64,000 nucleotides of DNA from Stappia sp. BW2 (lineage in GTDB: Bacteria > Pseudomonadota > Alphaproteobacteria > Rhizobiales > Stappiaceae), in assembly GCF_008107695.1 (NCBI RefSeq), contig NZ_VIRG01000070.1:1612001-1676000 (forward strand), given 5' to 3'. The notes below the pieces were generated by a model. That model worked only from the letters and a program-made list of their open reading frames with translations, was not told where the DNA came from and searched no databases. Position numbers and translations under genes: made by a program. Shown here in pieces: positions 33,997-43,740 of this stretch (position 1 is the first letter of the stretch; each line of letters starts with the position of its first letter).

Positions 33997-34667
33997 GTTC
34001 GATGATCCTCCGGAAGAAGTCGCCCATGACTATTCCCCACCACTTTTTCTGCAGTTTCCGTGTCGGCAAAAGCCTCCGGCAGCAGCAGCCATCTAAAGGC
34101 GCCTGCATCCGGCAGGCCGGCACACGAAAACTCAAATCCCGCGTCGCCTGCCTGGCACCAGAATTCGGACCGTACAGCCTCCGATCCAGGCATCGGCCGC
34201 AGTTCGGCCTCGCGGCCTTTCACGCTGCGGACCTCTCCTACGTGCGGCATTTCCAGGTGAGCGACTGCCTGCTGAAAATCTTCCAGACTCGCCTCTTCCC
34301 GCAGCGTGGCACGCAAGATCTCTTCGGCACGGTCGTACCAGTCCTCCGCGGGCCGACTGTTTTGCTTGGTCGGTTCAATGCTGCTGACCAGCGTCAGCGG
34401 AAATGTCCGGCCAACCTTGTCGACACTCGGCATCAGAGCACCTGCGACAGGCTGAGCAAACGCTTCACCTTCTTCGCGGGGCTTCAGCCAGAAGCGCCAC
34501 ACCGGCATGGTCATGAAAGCCTCCTCCCACCCCTCACCCAGATCCTGACGAGACTGTGCAAGTCCTGCCATCAGAAAAGCCTCCCAGCTTTTCAGAAACC
34601 CGGCGGGGCACTGCCCCGTTACGAAATCCGCACGTGCCGGCAACTTGCCGAAATAGCCGGCCCACAT
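33993..34667 (-). CDS. tagF: T6SS-associated protein TagF (ImpM family)
   Basis: A 224-residue cytoplasmic protein of the TagF/ImpM family: GYFGKLPARADFVTGQCP at the start, then KSWEAFLMAGLAQSRQDLG and MPVWRFWL, RTFPLTLVSS. TagF proteins repress T6SS firing post-translationally by acting on Fha. The gene is one base after tssM and overlaps pppA, forming a regulatory block with ppkA. Confidence 0.92.
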   Translation of the reverse strand: MWAGYFGKLPARADFVTGQCPAGFLKSWEAFLMAGLAQSRQDLGEGWEEAFMTMPVWRFWLKPREEGEAFAQPVAGALMPSVDKVGRTFPLTLVSSIEPTKQNSRPAEDWYDRAEEILRATLREEASLEDFQQAVAHLEMPHVGEVRSVKGREAELRPMPGSEAVRSEFWCQAGDAGFEFSCAGLPDAGAFRWLLLPEAFADTETAEKVVGNSHGRLLPEDHRT

Positions 34668-34668
34668 T

Positions 34669-37600
34669 CTAGAAACTCGTGGGGCAGCTAAAGTCCCCCA
34701 CTGCCGACAGGAAGAACGGGTTCGGTTTCGTTCTCAACGTCACCGTGAAGGCAACCTGTCTGCCGCCGAGCGTCTCACGAACAACAAACTTGTTCTGACC
34801 GGAACTGACCCTGTTGTCGCGGACGAAGCGGTAAAAGGCCCAGTCGCCATGGATTTCTCGGCGTGACCGGTAGCCCGGAACTTCCGGCTGAATCACCAGA
34901 ACCACACGCGGCGTTGCCGTGTTGCTGGGCCAGTCGAAGTTGGCCGGCAGCGGCTCGATTTCCGCATTGAAACCGGGGCCACGCGTCACCAGCACAAGAT
35001 TACCGTTTACCTCCAGGCTGGCCGCGTCAGCCTGCTGTGACAGCGCCCGGGGAACCACCTGAAGTCCAACGGACGGGAACGCATTGCCTGTCGGGAAGAA
35101 GGCCTGTTTGATCAGGTCCGCGCGTTCGAACTGTCTGAGCGTTGCATTCGACAGGCGGTCTGCCTGCGAGACTTCTGGTTTCCAGTTCCACGGTCGCGTC
35201 GAGGTATCGACAAGGGGCTTCAGGTTTTCGTCGAAAAACCGCTGCATGATGCCGGTGGGAGAAAACAGCTTCGCAAACTCCGTCATCGGCACTTCGGAAC
35301 GACCGTTTTCAAACGGATAGTTCCGGGCAACGATCCTGCGGCATTCACCAACAACCTGGGTACTCAGCTTTTCGTTCAACTGCGTGATCGAGGTTTCCTT
35401 GTATTCCTCGTCGAATTCCTTCGCGGCCTGAATGATCAGCTTGTCAAAAGGCGGCGGGAAACGCGTGGCGTTGCTTCTCAGAAGAGACGCCTGGATCTGC
35501 ACGTTGGAATTCGCGGTTTCACTTTGCAGCGGGTTGTTGGCCACGATCAGAAGGTTGTCGAGGATGTTCTTGAAGTTCAGCAGCAAGGCATCGATCTTGC
35601 GGCTGTTCTCCCCCTCCACCAGCACATGATAGGGCCGGAAATGATCTTCGATTGCCTTGCCTGGAATGATGGCCGGACCACCGCTGCCTGTGGCCGCACC
35701 AAGCGCACCGGACAAACCTCCCGGAGCGATTGCCTGAAGTCCGGCTTCAAGGCCGATACGCTTCAAACCGCCCGACGAATCCAACACGTAGCGCTGGAAT
35801 ATTTTTTGCGCTGCGTCAGTGCCAGCATTCTGCGCACTGCTACCTGACAGGTTTGCGGCAAGGCCTTCGCTGGAGATGTCTTGTGTCAGAAGGGTCTCGC
35901 GTCGAATGCTTTCCAGAAGCTGCACGACGGGTGACGTGGGCGCCGACACGGCCTGAAGCGTCGTATAAAGCGGCTTGTCGTTGCGCATCGACTTGAACTT
36001 CAGGTTACTGAGCGCCTCTTCCCAGGCTTCGATGAAATCCTGGGTGTAGAGAGCCAGAATCTCACCGGGGAGCGACTGGTATTGATCGGAAAAGGCATCG
36101 GCTTCACCCACGTCGCCAAACACCCATTTGTCACGCTCCAGTTCCTCACGGATACCGGCAAGGTTGGGCAGCACCGAAAGATGGAAACCCGGGTAGGTGA
36201 AGAACTTGTCGACCGAGACCGTATCCAGCGTGTCGCCATTTACGGTTTCGAAAACCGTCTCCATGTCGGACCCGCCACGCTGTTCCGCGATCCAGTCCTC
36301 ACTGGCCAACCCCTTGGCGCGTGACTTGAGTAGCGCATAACCCCGTTCTGCAAGGCTGACGCGACCAAGTTCCCGCTGCACCTCGGCAACAAGAATGCCG
36401 TCAAGCTGATCGGTCAGGACGTTGCCGCCAAAGTCGAGATCCAGCATCGCCGCGACATGGGTGTTAAGTTCATTCCGCAGGAGCTCGCCCTGCGGACCTG
36501 GAAAGCTCTGCAGGAAGTCGGCGCGGAACGAATTCTTGATCTGATCCTTGTCGATCTCCGGCGCGTCGCCCGCGACCATGCGATAGAGCTTCGCAAGACT
36601 GTAGAGCGTGTCAACATCCTGCCCACCCGGCCCGGTGCGGTTGTCGAGCACCTCGGTCATCTGCTTTTCGATTCTCAAAAGCAATCGTGGTCGCAAAAGC
36701 CGTTCCAGACCACTTCGGTAGGAGGTCACTCCGGCCGCTTCCAGACGATCACGCTGGCTTAGACCAAACTGCTCCATGATGGGCGTGGGCGTGTCACGAG
36801 TGTCGTAGCCGGCAGGCAAGTCACGCAACATGGACAGGATGTAGGCTGTGTCCGCCAAGTTATCGTCACGCACCACTCGCTCCGCAAGAACGGTTTCACC
36901 GTTGACGCGCACCGTGTCCACGGCCTTGGCGGTTTCGTCGATCAACGCCTTGTTGTTGAGATAACTGATCCCCCACAAGCTGCCGAGACCCAGGGTTACA
37001 AGGGCAATGGCCGCATAAGCCGCAATGCGGGATGCTGTCGCCATTCGCACGGCCTGACGGTTGTGCGTCACCCAGCCCGCTTCCCCGATAATCACTTTCG
37101 AAAGCAGATCACGCAGGAAGTAGCTCTTGCCCTGACCGGACAGGGCCGCTGCCTGATAGGCTGTGCCAAAGGCCTGGCTCATGGAGCCAATCACGCGGTC
37201 GATGGCGGTGCCCTTCTGGGTGCCGGAGGTAAAATAGAAACCACGCAGGACGGCGTTCGGATAATACCGGCTCGGTTCGAAAATGGCATTGAGGAACCCG
37301 GTCAAACGGTCCTTGAGCGCCGCGACCTGTGTCGGGAAACCGTAAAGCATCAAGCGGGCGCGCGGATCCGGTTCTTCCTGAAGACGGTCCGCCATTTCCT
37401 CGTTGAGGCGTTCCACCAGAAGGTCGAACTCCGCAGGGGCTTCCGACACCATGTTCTTGGTTTTTTCGCGCGTCTGGAAGGTCGCACCCCAAACAAGATT
37501 GCGGCGGGTTTCCGGATAGGAACCGAAAAACTCCATGAAGCCTGCAACCGTGTCGGCCTTGGTGAAGATTACGTAGACCGGAAAATCGACCTTCAAGGTC

Positions 37601-38322
37601 TTGTAGAGTTCGATCAACCGGGTCCGGATAGCATCGGAATGCTGCTTCAGTTCATCGTCCGACAGCGTCATCAGGTCTTCAAGGCTGATCGACACCATGA
37701 CGCCATTGATCGGCTGCCGCGGCCGGGCCTTGCGCAGGATATTGAGGAAGCCGAGCCAGGCCTCGCGGTCATGTTCTTCGTCGGAATCCTGTGTCGTGTA
37801 ACGCCCTGCCGTGTCGATCAGCACAGCGGTTTCAGCGAACCACCAATCACAATACCGGGTGCCGCCAAGGCCCTCCAGTTTCTGGGCCTCCCCCTTGGCG
37901 CGCGAGCCTGCGAATTTCAAACCTGAATGCATGAGGGCCGTGGTCTTGCCGGCGCCCGGAGGGCCGATCATCAGGTACCAGGGCAGGTCATAGAGATAGG
38001 TGCGGCCGTTTCCACTCGAACTCTTGAGTGTCTTCAGAGCATCCTTCATCCGCTCCGACATGATCTGCAAGTCGGCGTCGCTTGCCTTGGGCTGCAGGAT
38101 CTCGCGTTCAAGCTCCCGATTTGCCTTGATGCGTTTGTAGATCCGGTAGCCAGTCCAACCGCCAATTGTCAGCAGAACAAGAGCGATCAGCGACAACCTT
38201 ACCCAGAGAGGTTCAAAGGGCCTCACACCGGCAATCGACAGGAACGGCCCGCCAAACCAGATCAGACCGATCAGGGCGAGTATGCCGATAACGATTGCCG
38301 TTATTCCGAGCCAGAATTTCAT
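34669..38322 (-). CDS. tssM: T6SS membrane complex protein TssM (IcmF)
   Basis: A 1217-residue IcmF protein. Two helices near the N-terminus (about 5-24 and 42-63) are followed by a cytoplasmic GTPase-like domain with Walker A GPPGAGKTTAL at 120-130 and Walker B ending at D170 (VLIDTAGRY). A third helix lies near residue 440 (YAAIALVTLGLGSLWGISYL). The large periplasmic part covers the remainder and ends in the IcmF C-terminal domain. It spans the inner membrane and bridges TssL to the outer envelope. An intact Walker A is also seen in Agrobacterium TssM. Confidence 0.95.
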   Translation of the reverse strand: MKFWLGITAIVIGILALIGLIWFGGPFLSIAGVRPFEPLWVRLSLIALVLLTIGGWTGYRIYKRIKANRELEREILQPKASDADLQIMSERMKDALKTLKSSSGNGRTYLYDLPWYLMIGPPGAGKTTALMHSGLKFAGSRAKGEAQKLEGLGGTRYCDWWFAETAVLIDTAGRYTTQDSDEEHDREAWLGFLNILRKARPRQPINGVMVSISLEDLMTLSDDELKQHSDAIRTRLIELYKTLKVDFPVYVIFTKADTVAGFMEFFGSYPETRRNLVWGATFQTREKTKNMVSEAPAEFDLLVERLNEEMADRLQEEPDPRARLMLYGFPTQVAALKDRLTGFLNAIFEPSRYYPNAVLRGFYFTSGTQKGTAIDRVIGSMSQAFGTAYQAAALSGQGKSYFLRDLLSKVIIGEAGWVTHNRQAVRMATASRIAAYAAIALVTLGLGSLWGISYLNNKALIDETAKAVDTVRVNGETVLAERVVRDDNLADTAYILSMLRDLPAGYDTRDTPTPIMEQFGLSQRDRLEAAGVTSYRSGLERLLRPRLLLRIEKQMTEVLDNRTGPGGQDVDTLYSLAKLYRMVAGDAPEIDKDQIKNSFRADFLQSFPGPQGELLRNELNTHVAAMLDLDFGGNVLTDQLDGILVAEVQRELGRVSLAERGYALLKSRAKGLASEDWIAEQRGGSDMETVFETVNGDTLDTVSVDKFFTYPGFHLSVLPNLAGIREELERDKWVFGDVGEADAFSDQYQSLPGEILALYTQDFIEAWEEALSNLKFKSMRNDKPLYTTLQAVSAPTSPVVQLLESIRRETLLTQDISSEGLAANLSGSSAQNAGTDAAQKIFQRYVLDSSGGLKRIGLEAGLQAIAPGGLSGALGAATGSGGPAIIPGKAIEDHFRPYHVLVEGENSRKIDALLLNFKNILDNLLIVANNPLQSETANSNVQIQASLLRSNATRFPPPFDKLIIQAAKEFDEEYKETSITQLNEKLSTQVVGECRRIVARNYPFENGRSEVPMTEFAKLFSPTGIMQRFFDENLKPLVDTSTRPWNWKPEVSQADRLSNATLRQFERADLIKQAFFPTGNAFPSVGLQVVPRALSQQADAASLEVNGNLVLVTRGPGFNAEIEPLPANFDWPSNTATPRVVLVIQPEVPGYRSRREIHGDWAFYRFVRDNRVSSGQNKFVVRETLGGRQVAFTVTLRTKPNPFFLSAVGDFSCPTSF

Positions 38323-38355
38323 AAATACAGCCTTGTTCTGCGGTTGCCCCGGATA

Positions 38356-39960
38356 TCAGTTGTCAATCACCAGCCCTTTGGCCGGTGGTTTCAGGAAGAC
38401 TTCCACGCGTCGGTTAAGCGCCTTGCCTTCCCTGCTCGTGTTGGGAGCAATCGGCTCGTCGGCGCCGCGGCCTTCCACTTCGACCCGCCCAGGTTCCTGC
38501 AAGACGGCTTCCATGACGGCTGCGACGGCTTTCGCTCTTTCGACAGACAGGTGCCAATTGGTCGGGAACCTTGGATTGTTGCGGATCGGGTCGCTATCGG
38601 TGTGACCGACGACCAGAATTTCCCCATCCACCTTATCGAGTGTCTGGCTGACCTGCTCGACCAGTAGCTGAAATTCCGGACGCAATGTGGCCGCTGCGAC
38701 ATCGAATTGCGCGCGCATGCGCAGCATGATCGCCGGACCGGCCTGGGAAATTTCGAGCCCCTCGAGACCAGCCAATTGTGCGGAAACCTCATCGATGGTT
38801 GCGTCTTCGGGCGGCGGTGGCGCTGGCGGCGGTTTGGGTTGATAGCCCTCGCGCGCCAACTCTATCGGACCTGACGGATAAAGCGCGGTCGCCCGTCCGG
38901 CGACAACTTCGCTACCACTGGACAGAAGAAGCATCAGGGTCACATAGCCGCCGAGGAGCAAGGCGCCCGCGACTGCCGCAACAGACCAGATCGGCACAGT
39001 AAACCCTGTCCGCTTCTGCAACAGGTCGAGGCCGCGCCAATGAGGAGAAAGATCGTCGCCAGGCCGCGGCCGGACGCGCCGCAGAATTTCGTGAAGGTCG
39101 CGACGCTCGCGTTCAAGGCCCTGCTGCCCTCCCTGGATCGCGCGGTATTTTCCGTAAAAACCGAGCGACAGACAGGAATGCATAACCTCCAGCACACCAT
39201 AATTGCGGCCTGGGTCCTGCTTCGCCTTTTCCAGCAACTGAAAAAACTCGACGCCGCCGGTTGCCTGACCGAAGAACTGCGTCAGCATGGAATATTGTGT
39301 CCATTGATGACGTCCCGCCGAGGGGAGATTCTGCACGATATCATCGGAAGTCGCGCACAGCGCATAGGCAGCAGAACGGATCTGATCGTCCGTAATTCCG
39401 GCGCTGCGCAATTCTTTTTCGAACGTCTTGATGGAGCTGTAAACATCCCGCATCAACTGGTCGAACTGGGCATCCGTCATTGTCAGGTGAAGCCGGCCCA
39501 GAAGAAGAAGAAGCGGTGCTGCCGCGCGGGAAATCGGGTTTCTGTTGGCAACGCGGATCTGGTTGATGTCCGGCATATGGGCCAATTTCCCGGCCCCTTG
39601 CGCTGGAGCTGCACCCGGCTGCGGAGGCGCGGCCTGCGGTGTCTGATATCCTCCCGGCGGCGTTCTGAGATCCGGTGCTTGTTGCTCGCCATATTCGTAA
39701 CCGGCCGGCGTCGGCGCATAAGGGTCCCGGCCACCTCCTCCACCACTTTGCCAGGGGTCACGCCCCCCGGCTGGCGGATTGGGCGGCGGAGGCGCCGCGT
39801 GTCCGGGCGGCGCATGAGGTGGTGCCGGCTGCGGCGGAGCTGGTTGCTGCGGTGGCTGTTGCCCCTGCTGCCCTTCGCTCCATCGCCCGCCCGGATTGGG
39901 CATAACAATTGTCTTTCCCTTGCGTTTGGAGACGCCAAAGGGATCGTCATTGTCCGACAT
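38356..39960 (-). CDS. tssL: T6SS membrane complex protein TssL (DotU) with OmpA-like extension
   Basis: A 534-residue TssL. Residues 1-125 are Pro/Gly/Gln-rich and begin with a basic segment carrying GKTIVMPNPGG, with T17 at the place where Agrobacterium TssL is phosphorylated by PpkA. The DotU domain is about 135-310 (NPISRAAAPLLLLLGRL, RSAAYALCATSDDIV). One helix at about 325-345 leads to an OmpA-type peptidoglycan-binding domain (VVGHTDSDPI, LSVERAKAVA, GKALNRRVEVFL). The start overlaps the tssK stop (TGATG), fixing the N-terminus. Confidence 0.95.
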   Translation of the reverse strand: MSDNDDPFGVSKRKGKTIVMPNPGGRWSEGQQGQQPPQQPAPPQPAPPHAPPGHAAPPPPNPPAGGRDPWQSGGGGGRDPYAPTPAGYEYGEQQAPDLRTPPGGYQTPQAAPPQPGAAPAQGAGKLAHMPDINQIRVANRNPISRAAAPLLLLLGRLHLTMTDAQFDQLMRDVYSSIKTFEKELRSAGITDDQIRSAAYALCATSDDIVQNLPSAGRHQWTQYSMLTQFFGQATGGVEFFQLLEKAKQDPGRNYGVLEVMHSCLSLGFYGKYRAIQGGQQGLERERRDLHEILRRVRPRPGDDLSPHWRGLDLLQKRTGFTVPIWSVAAVAGALLLGGYVTLMLLLSSGSEVVAGRATALYPSGPIELAREGYQPKPPPAPPPPEDATIDEVSAQLAGLEGLEISQAGPAIMLRMRAQFDVAAATLRPEFQLLVEQVSQTLDKVDGEILVVGHTDSDPIRNNPRFPTNWHLSVERAKAVAAVMEAVLQEPGRVEVEGRGADEPIAPNTSREGKALNRRVEVFLKPPAKGLVIDN

Positions 39961-41294
39961 CAGCGGCCCTCCCGGACGGCGTAGAACTCAAGCTGCAGGT
40001 CCGGCCAGTTGCCGGAAAATTGCAGCCCGATTGCCGAATCCTGGCTGAATTCGCGCCAAAGAGGCGTTGTCTTGTCCAACCGGAAATACACCCGGTCGGT
40101 CAGCGCCCTGATCTGCGCCGGCGGCACCGGCATGTGGATCAGAGGGATGCCTGGAAGGTTGGAGTAAACGATCTGGCGCATCTGGCCGAAAGGGCCAACC
40201 TTGAAGAGCCGGGGAAACTCGTTCTGAATTTCCGTCAATGGCCTGCGGGCAGCCACTTCGATGACAAAGCCCGCCTGCGAGAACAGATTGCGATCGACAA
40301 TGGTCGACTTGAACGCATTCGGCGCGAGTTGCTCCAGAGGCAGACGGATGGCCCGCCTGTCGTATCCGGCAGACAGGAACGCCTGAATATCGGCAAGGAC
40401 TGGCTTGAAAACATCATGCAGCTTGTCGTGATCGTAAACCGGGTAGTTACGGGCCCGGCGTTCTTCCGTCGCGAAGGTCGCAAGTTCTCCTGCAAGCTGC
40501 AAGAACTGGGAATAGAGCCGTTCCGGATGCACATACGCCGACTTGCGCAGATGCATCAGCAAAGGGTACGTGCGGTTGAGCAACTGAAGGGTCAGATAAT
40601 CGAAATTCTGCAGCCCGCCACCAGCCGACGTGTCGGCCGCGTAACGCGCCAGTTCACTCAGTTTTCGCTCCACCCAGCCGATAACGGAATCAATCCAGCC
40701 GGTAATGACCGGATGAACGTGGCAGGCCAGGACCGGCGGAGCAAAGGTGCCGTCGGTGATGACGATACGGTCCTTGATTTCCGTAATACGGGCAACCGGC
40801 AAGCAGACCTGCCCGGGGTGCGGTGTCGAGCGGATTGAATACTGCAAGCGCGGGTGCGCGACGTCGATCTCTTCCTCCTGCCGAATGGTGGAGGTCGAGT
40901 CTATTATGGTCTCTCTGCCCTGAATGTAGCGCGTGGCGGCATCGTCGCCGCCGTTGGCGACTTCAACCGCATTGACGGTCGTCTCAGGAATGCCCAACCA
41001 GACAATCTGTCCAGCAGCATCCTCTGGAACGTCGATGGCAGGCGGCGGCGTACCATCTGCCGGGAAATTGAACACTGTCCCATCGGAGAAGATGCCGCGC
41101 CCGTAGCGCAGTGCAAATCGGCATTGCTGGCCGACGTCCTGGTCTATTTCCAGTTCCGAGAAACCCCAGGGATAGGGAGAGGCAAAACGGACCCGTTCGT
41201 CCACCAGATGCTCCGCGTAGCGGTCGCTCTGCTGGAGATGATGAGGCCGCAGAAACAGGCCTTCGGTCCATGCAACCTTGCTATACCACGACAT
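39960..41294 (-). CDS. tssK: T6SS baseplate protein TssK
   Basis: A 444-residue TssK. The N-terminal shoulder motif is clear: KVAWTEGLFLRPHHLQQSDRY is split over residues 6-27. Later family blocks include IDVPEDAAGQIVWLGIP, LQYSIRSTPHPGQVCLPVARI, and the C-terminal EFSQDSAIGLQFSG. TssK trimers connect the baseplate (TssEFG) to the TssL/TssM membrane complex. It is in the leftward arm, 59 bases after tagH. Confidence 0.95.
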   Translation of the reverse strand: MSWYSKVAWTEGLFLRPHHLQQSDRYAEHLVDERVRFASPYPWGFSELEIDQDVGQQCRFALRYGRGIFSDGTVFNFPADGTPPPAIDVPEDAAGQIVWLGIPETTVNAVEVANGGDDAATRYIQGRETIIDSTSTIRQEEEIDVAHPRLQYSIRSTPHPGQVCLPVARITEIKDRIVITDGTFAPPVLACHVHPVITGWIDSVIGWVERKLSELARYAADTSAGGGLQNFDYLTLQLLNRTYPLLMHLRKSAYVHPERLYSQFLQLAGELATFATEERRARNYPVYDHDKLHDVFKPVLADIQAFLSAGYDRRAIRLPLEQLAPNAFKSTIVDRNLFSQAGFVIEVAARRPLTEIQNEFPRLFKVGPFGQMRQIVYSNLPGIPLIHMPVPPAQIRALTDRVYFRLDKTTPLWREFSQDSAIGLQFSGNWPDLQLEFYAVREGR

Positions 41295-41353
41295 AAAGGT
41301 ACTGCTCCCTTAACGCTTTCGCGCCTTCGCGTTCTTGAAAACTCACGAAGGTC

Positions 41354-43072
41354 TTAATTCATCAATCCGGAGTTCTGTTCCGGATCGTCACTGCTCAATT
41401 CTTCATAGCTTTCGGTAAAGTATTGCGTGAAAAGCCCGACCACGCCATCGTCATACGAACCGGACAGGGAACTCCAGCGTTCCTCAATTCGCTCCCAAAG
41501 CTTGGCCTTCTGGTTGCCGAACGTGCTTTTGGCAATCTGGCCTTCCGCTTCGATTGCCTTTGGGGACAGCTTTTCCTCAAACCTTCCGGCAGCCTTTTGC
41601 ATGGCTGCATACGTCCAGACATGATGTTTCTGGATGTCCTTGAACGCCGCCTGCATCGCCTTTGAAATTGGCAAATAGCCGTTTTCCTCTGCGCCCGGTG
41701 CCAGCATTGTCTGCAACGCCATCTGCGGGGTTGGCGAAAACTTCAGGGCGTTGTTGCCGCTGCGCATGATCAGCGTGCGGTTCGTATTGCGCGTCATCGC
41801 CTTGACCTGGCTGCGGGCTTGGAGCAGCCCCATGAGATCACCGGTGATGCCTTGCAGAATGGCCCCGATTTCCCGAGCGAATGCCTCCGGGTCGCGCCCT
41901 TCCAACGCGGCTACCGGAATACCGGCTCCTTCCGCGAAGGCCTTTATGAAGTCGAGATTGGCCGCCACGTTCCCGGCCTCGGAAGTGACCGCCATTTCTC
42001 GCGGTGCAAGGGATGCCTGTCCAGTTTCTTGTGTGGCACCAATGACAGGTGCCTCCTCAACAGCCTGCTTTACGGGCGCTGGTTGTTCAGGCAGTTGCGC
42101 AGGCACAGGCTCGCTTTGCGTTGCTTCTGAAACCGGAGCGGTCCAGACCGGGGCCTCTGGAAAAGGTGATGCGCTTGGTTCGCTTGCTTGTGCCGGTACC
42201 GTTTCCGAAGCTTTCTCCTGCGGTGGCGTGTCCTGCTGAAGTTCCGGCATCTGGAAGAGCGGTTCGCCAGCTTCCCCGCCTGGATTGTCGGAAAGAGCCG
42301 GGAAAGGAGACTGCGCGTCCGGCGAAGGGGCGCTGAAAACCGGATCGACCGGAGACGACCCGGCAGATTGCAGGTGGGGTTGCTGGGCCAGATGATCGAG
42401 CGGATCCGCCTGAGCAGGCCGCGCGGCTTCCCGTTCACCAACATGCGCATTTGGATCGTAGAGCGACGGGTCAGCCGTTCCCCAGCCATGGCCCTGCTGG
42501 CTCCAGACATCATCTACTGGCGTGCCGACGCCCGGGTTAGAAGACGGCGGTGCGTGCCGCCCTTCCATGCCGGTTACCGGAGATGCCCAGGGGCCACCCT
42601 GGTTGTCCATCGGATAGTGAGCCGGCGCAGCACCGGCCGGACCGGGACCAGTAGGCCACGCCGAGCCTGCGGGCGGGGACGAATGTTGCGGGGCGTCCCA
42701 CGGATGAGATTGTGCAGTGGCAACTGGTGTCGCCGACCCCGCCTGATAGGCGGAAGGGGCTTCCAGCGAAACCGCAATTATGTAATCGCCAATCATCAGA
42801 CGGTCGCCTGAACGCAGCACATGTGCCTTATCCATACGCGTCTGGCTGCCATTCAGGAAGGTGCCGTTCGTGGAGCAGTCGTACAAAATGAACTGCCCGT
42901 CTTCAAAACGCACTTCGCAATGCTTGCCGGAAATCACACGTTGCGGATCCGGCAGGCTCCAGTCCAGATGTTCGTGCCGGCCAATATCAAAGCCACGGTC
43001 GGCACAGCTGTAAGACAGCTGACCGCCGGTCTCCAACCGGTCAACATTTTCAATCTGGAGCGTTATGCGCAT
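41354..43072 (-). CDS. tagH: T6SS FHA-domain protein TagH/Fha
   Basis: A 572-residue protein. An FHA domain at about 25-105 (FDIGRHEHLDWSLPDP, ISGKHCEVRFEDGQFILYD, STNGTFLNG) binds phosphothreonine. Residues 110-360 are Pro/Ala/Glu-rich and disordered. The C-terminal 365-560 is the TagH domain (FIKAFAEGAGIP, FSPTPQMALQTMLAPG, MQAAFKDIQKHHVWTYAAM, SPKAIE). Fha links kinase signalling to assembly: it docks to phosphorylated TssL in Agrobacterium. Candidate phosphosites occur in TssL, TssG, PpkA and the M23 protein here. Confidence 0.94.
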   Translation of the reverse strand: MRITLQIENVDRLETGGQLSYSCADRGFDIGRHEHLDWSLPDPQRVISGKHCEVRFEDGQFILYDCSTNGTFLNGSQTRMDKAHVLRSGDRLMIGDYIIAVSLEAPSAYQAGSATPVATAQSHPWDAPQHSSPPAGSAWPTGPGPAGAAPAHYPMDNQGGPWASPVTGMEGRHAPPSSNPGVGTPVDDVWSQQGHGWGTADPSLYDPNAHVGEREAARPAQADPLDHLAQQPHLQSAGSSPVDPVFSAPSPDAQSPFPALSDNPGGEAGEPLFQMPELQQDTPPQEKASETVPAQASEPSASPFPEAPVWTAPVSEATQSEPVPAQLPEQPAPVKQAVEEAPVIGATQETGQASLAPREMAVTSEAGNVAANLDFIKAFAEGAGIPVAALEGRDPEAFAREIGAILQGITGDLMGLLQARSQVKAMTRNTNRTLIMRSGNNALKFSPTPQMALQTMLAPGAEENGYLPISKAMQAAFKDIQKHHVWTYAAMQKAAGRFEEKLSPKAIEAEGQIAKSTFGNQKAKLWERIEERWSSLSGSYDDGVVGLFTQYFTESYEELSSDDPEQNSGLMN

Positions 43073-43094
43073 TCCCGCGTCTTTCCTTTGTTTT

Positions 43095-43688
43095 TTAAAC
43101 GGCAGACGCCGAAGATTTCACTCTCACCACCGGCATGGCATCACCACCAGCGAAGGACAGACCTGCCGAAAGACAGGATCTCAGAGCTTGCTCGCGTTCG
43201 TCCGGCAGGAGTTTTCCAAGAGCAATCAGGACGGCTGCATTCACGGCTTTTGCCGTCAGATGGTCCGGCATCTCGACGCGGTATTCCGGGTTCGGAGACA
43301 ACGACCCACCGGACCAGCCGGCGGCAAATCCAACCCAAACGGAGGCGCTGTCGCTCTTTGCAGCTTCCGCCGCCGCGTGCACGGCAGCCCGGGCCTCTTC
43401 ATCGCCTTCGCGGACCCAGTTTTCGCTCAGCTTCAGGATTTCACGGTCATGTTCGCTTGTGACGTTCTCAAGTCCCTTGACGCAATTCATGGCCCACCAG
43501 ACCGCCTCGCGCTTCGGCAAAACATGGGCGAAGTATTCAATTGCCGTGTTCGGCTCCTCGCTGTCCTGAAGTTCAATCGTATAGTCTTCAGGAGCTACAT
43601 CACCACCTGGTTCGCTGACCGTCTCCGACAACTCCGGATATGTTTCGAAAACCTGCTTTGCCTTTGTAAAGCGGATTCGTGATCCCAT
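43095..43688 (-). CDS. T6SS-associated protein of unknown function (DUF6931-like)
   Basis: A 197-residue soluble protein from the ATG at 43688 (GGAG 8 bases upstream; the track-length frame from 43736 is not supported by a site). It has helical repeats around PKREAVWWAMNCVKG, NWVREGDEEARAAVHAAAEAA, and WVGFAAGWSGGSL, then LTAKAVNAAVLIALGKLLPD. From memory this resembles the DUF6931 proteins encoded in T6SS loci; the name is uncertain. Its place between vgrG and tagH suggests a T6SS adaptor or chaperone role. Confidence 0.65.
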   Translation of the reverse strand: MGSRIRFTKAKQVFETYPELSETVSEPGGDVAPEDYTIELQDSEEPNTAIEYFAHVLPKREAVWWAMNCVKGLENVTSEHDREILKLSENWVREGDEEARAAVHAAAEAAKSDSASVWVGFAAGWSGGSLSPNPEYRVEMPDHLTAKAVNAAVLIALGKLLPDEREQALRSCLSAGLSFAGGDAMPVVRVKSSASAV

Positions 43689-43740
43689 CAGCTCTACTCC
43701 GTTTCTTGTCTTGTCGTTTCCGCGGCTAAGGACCAATGCA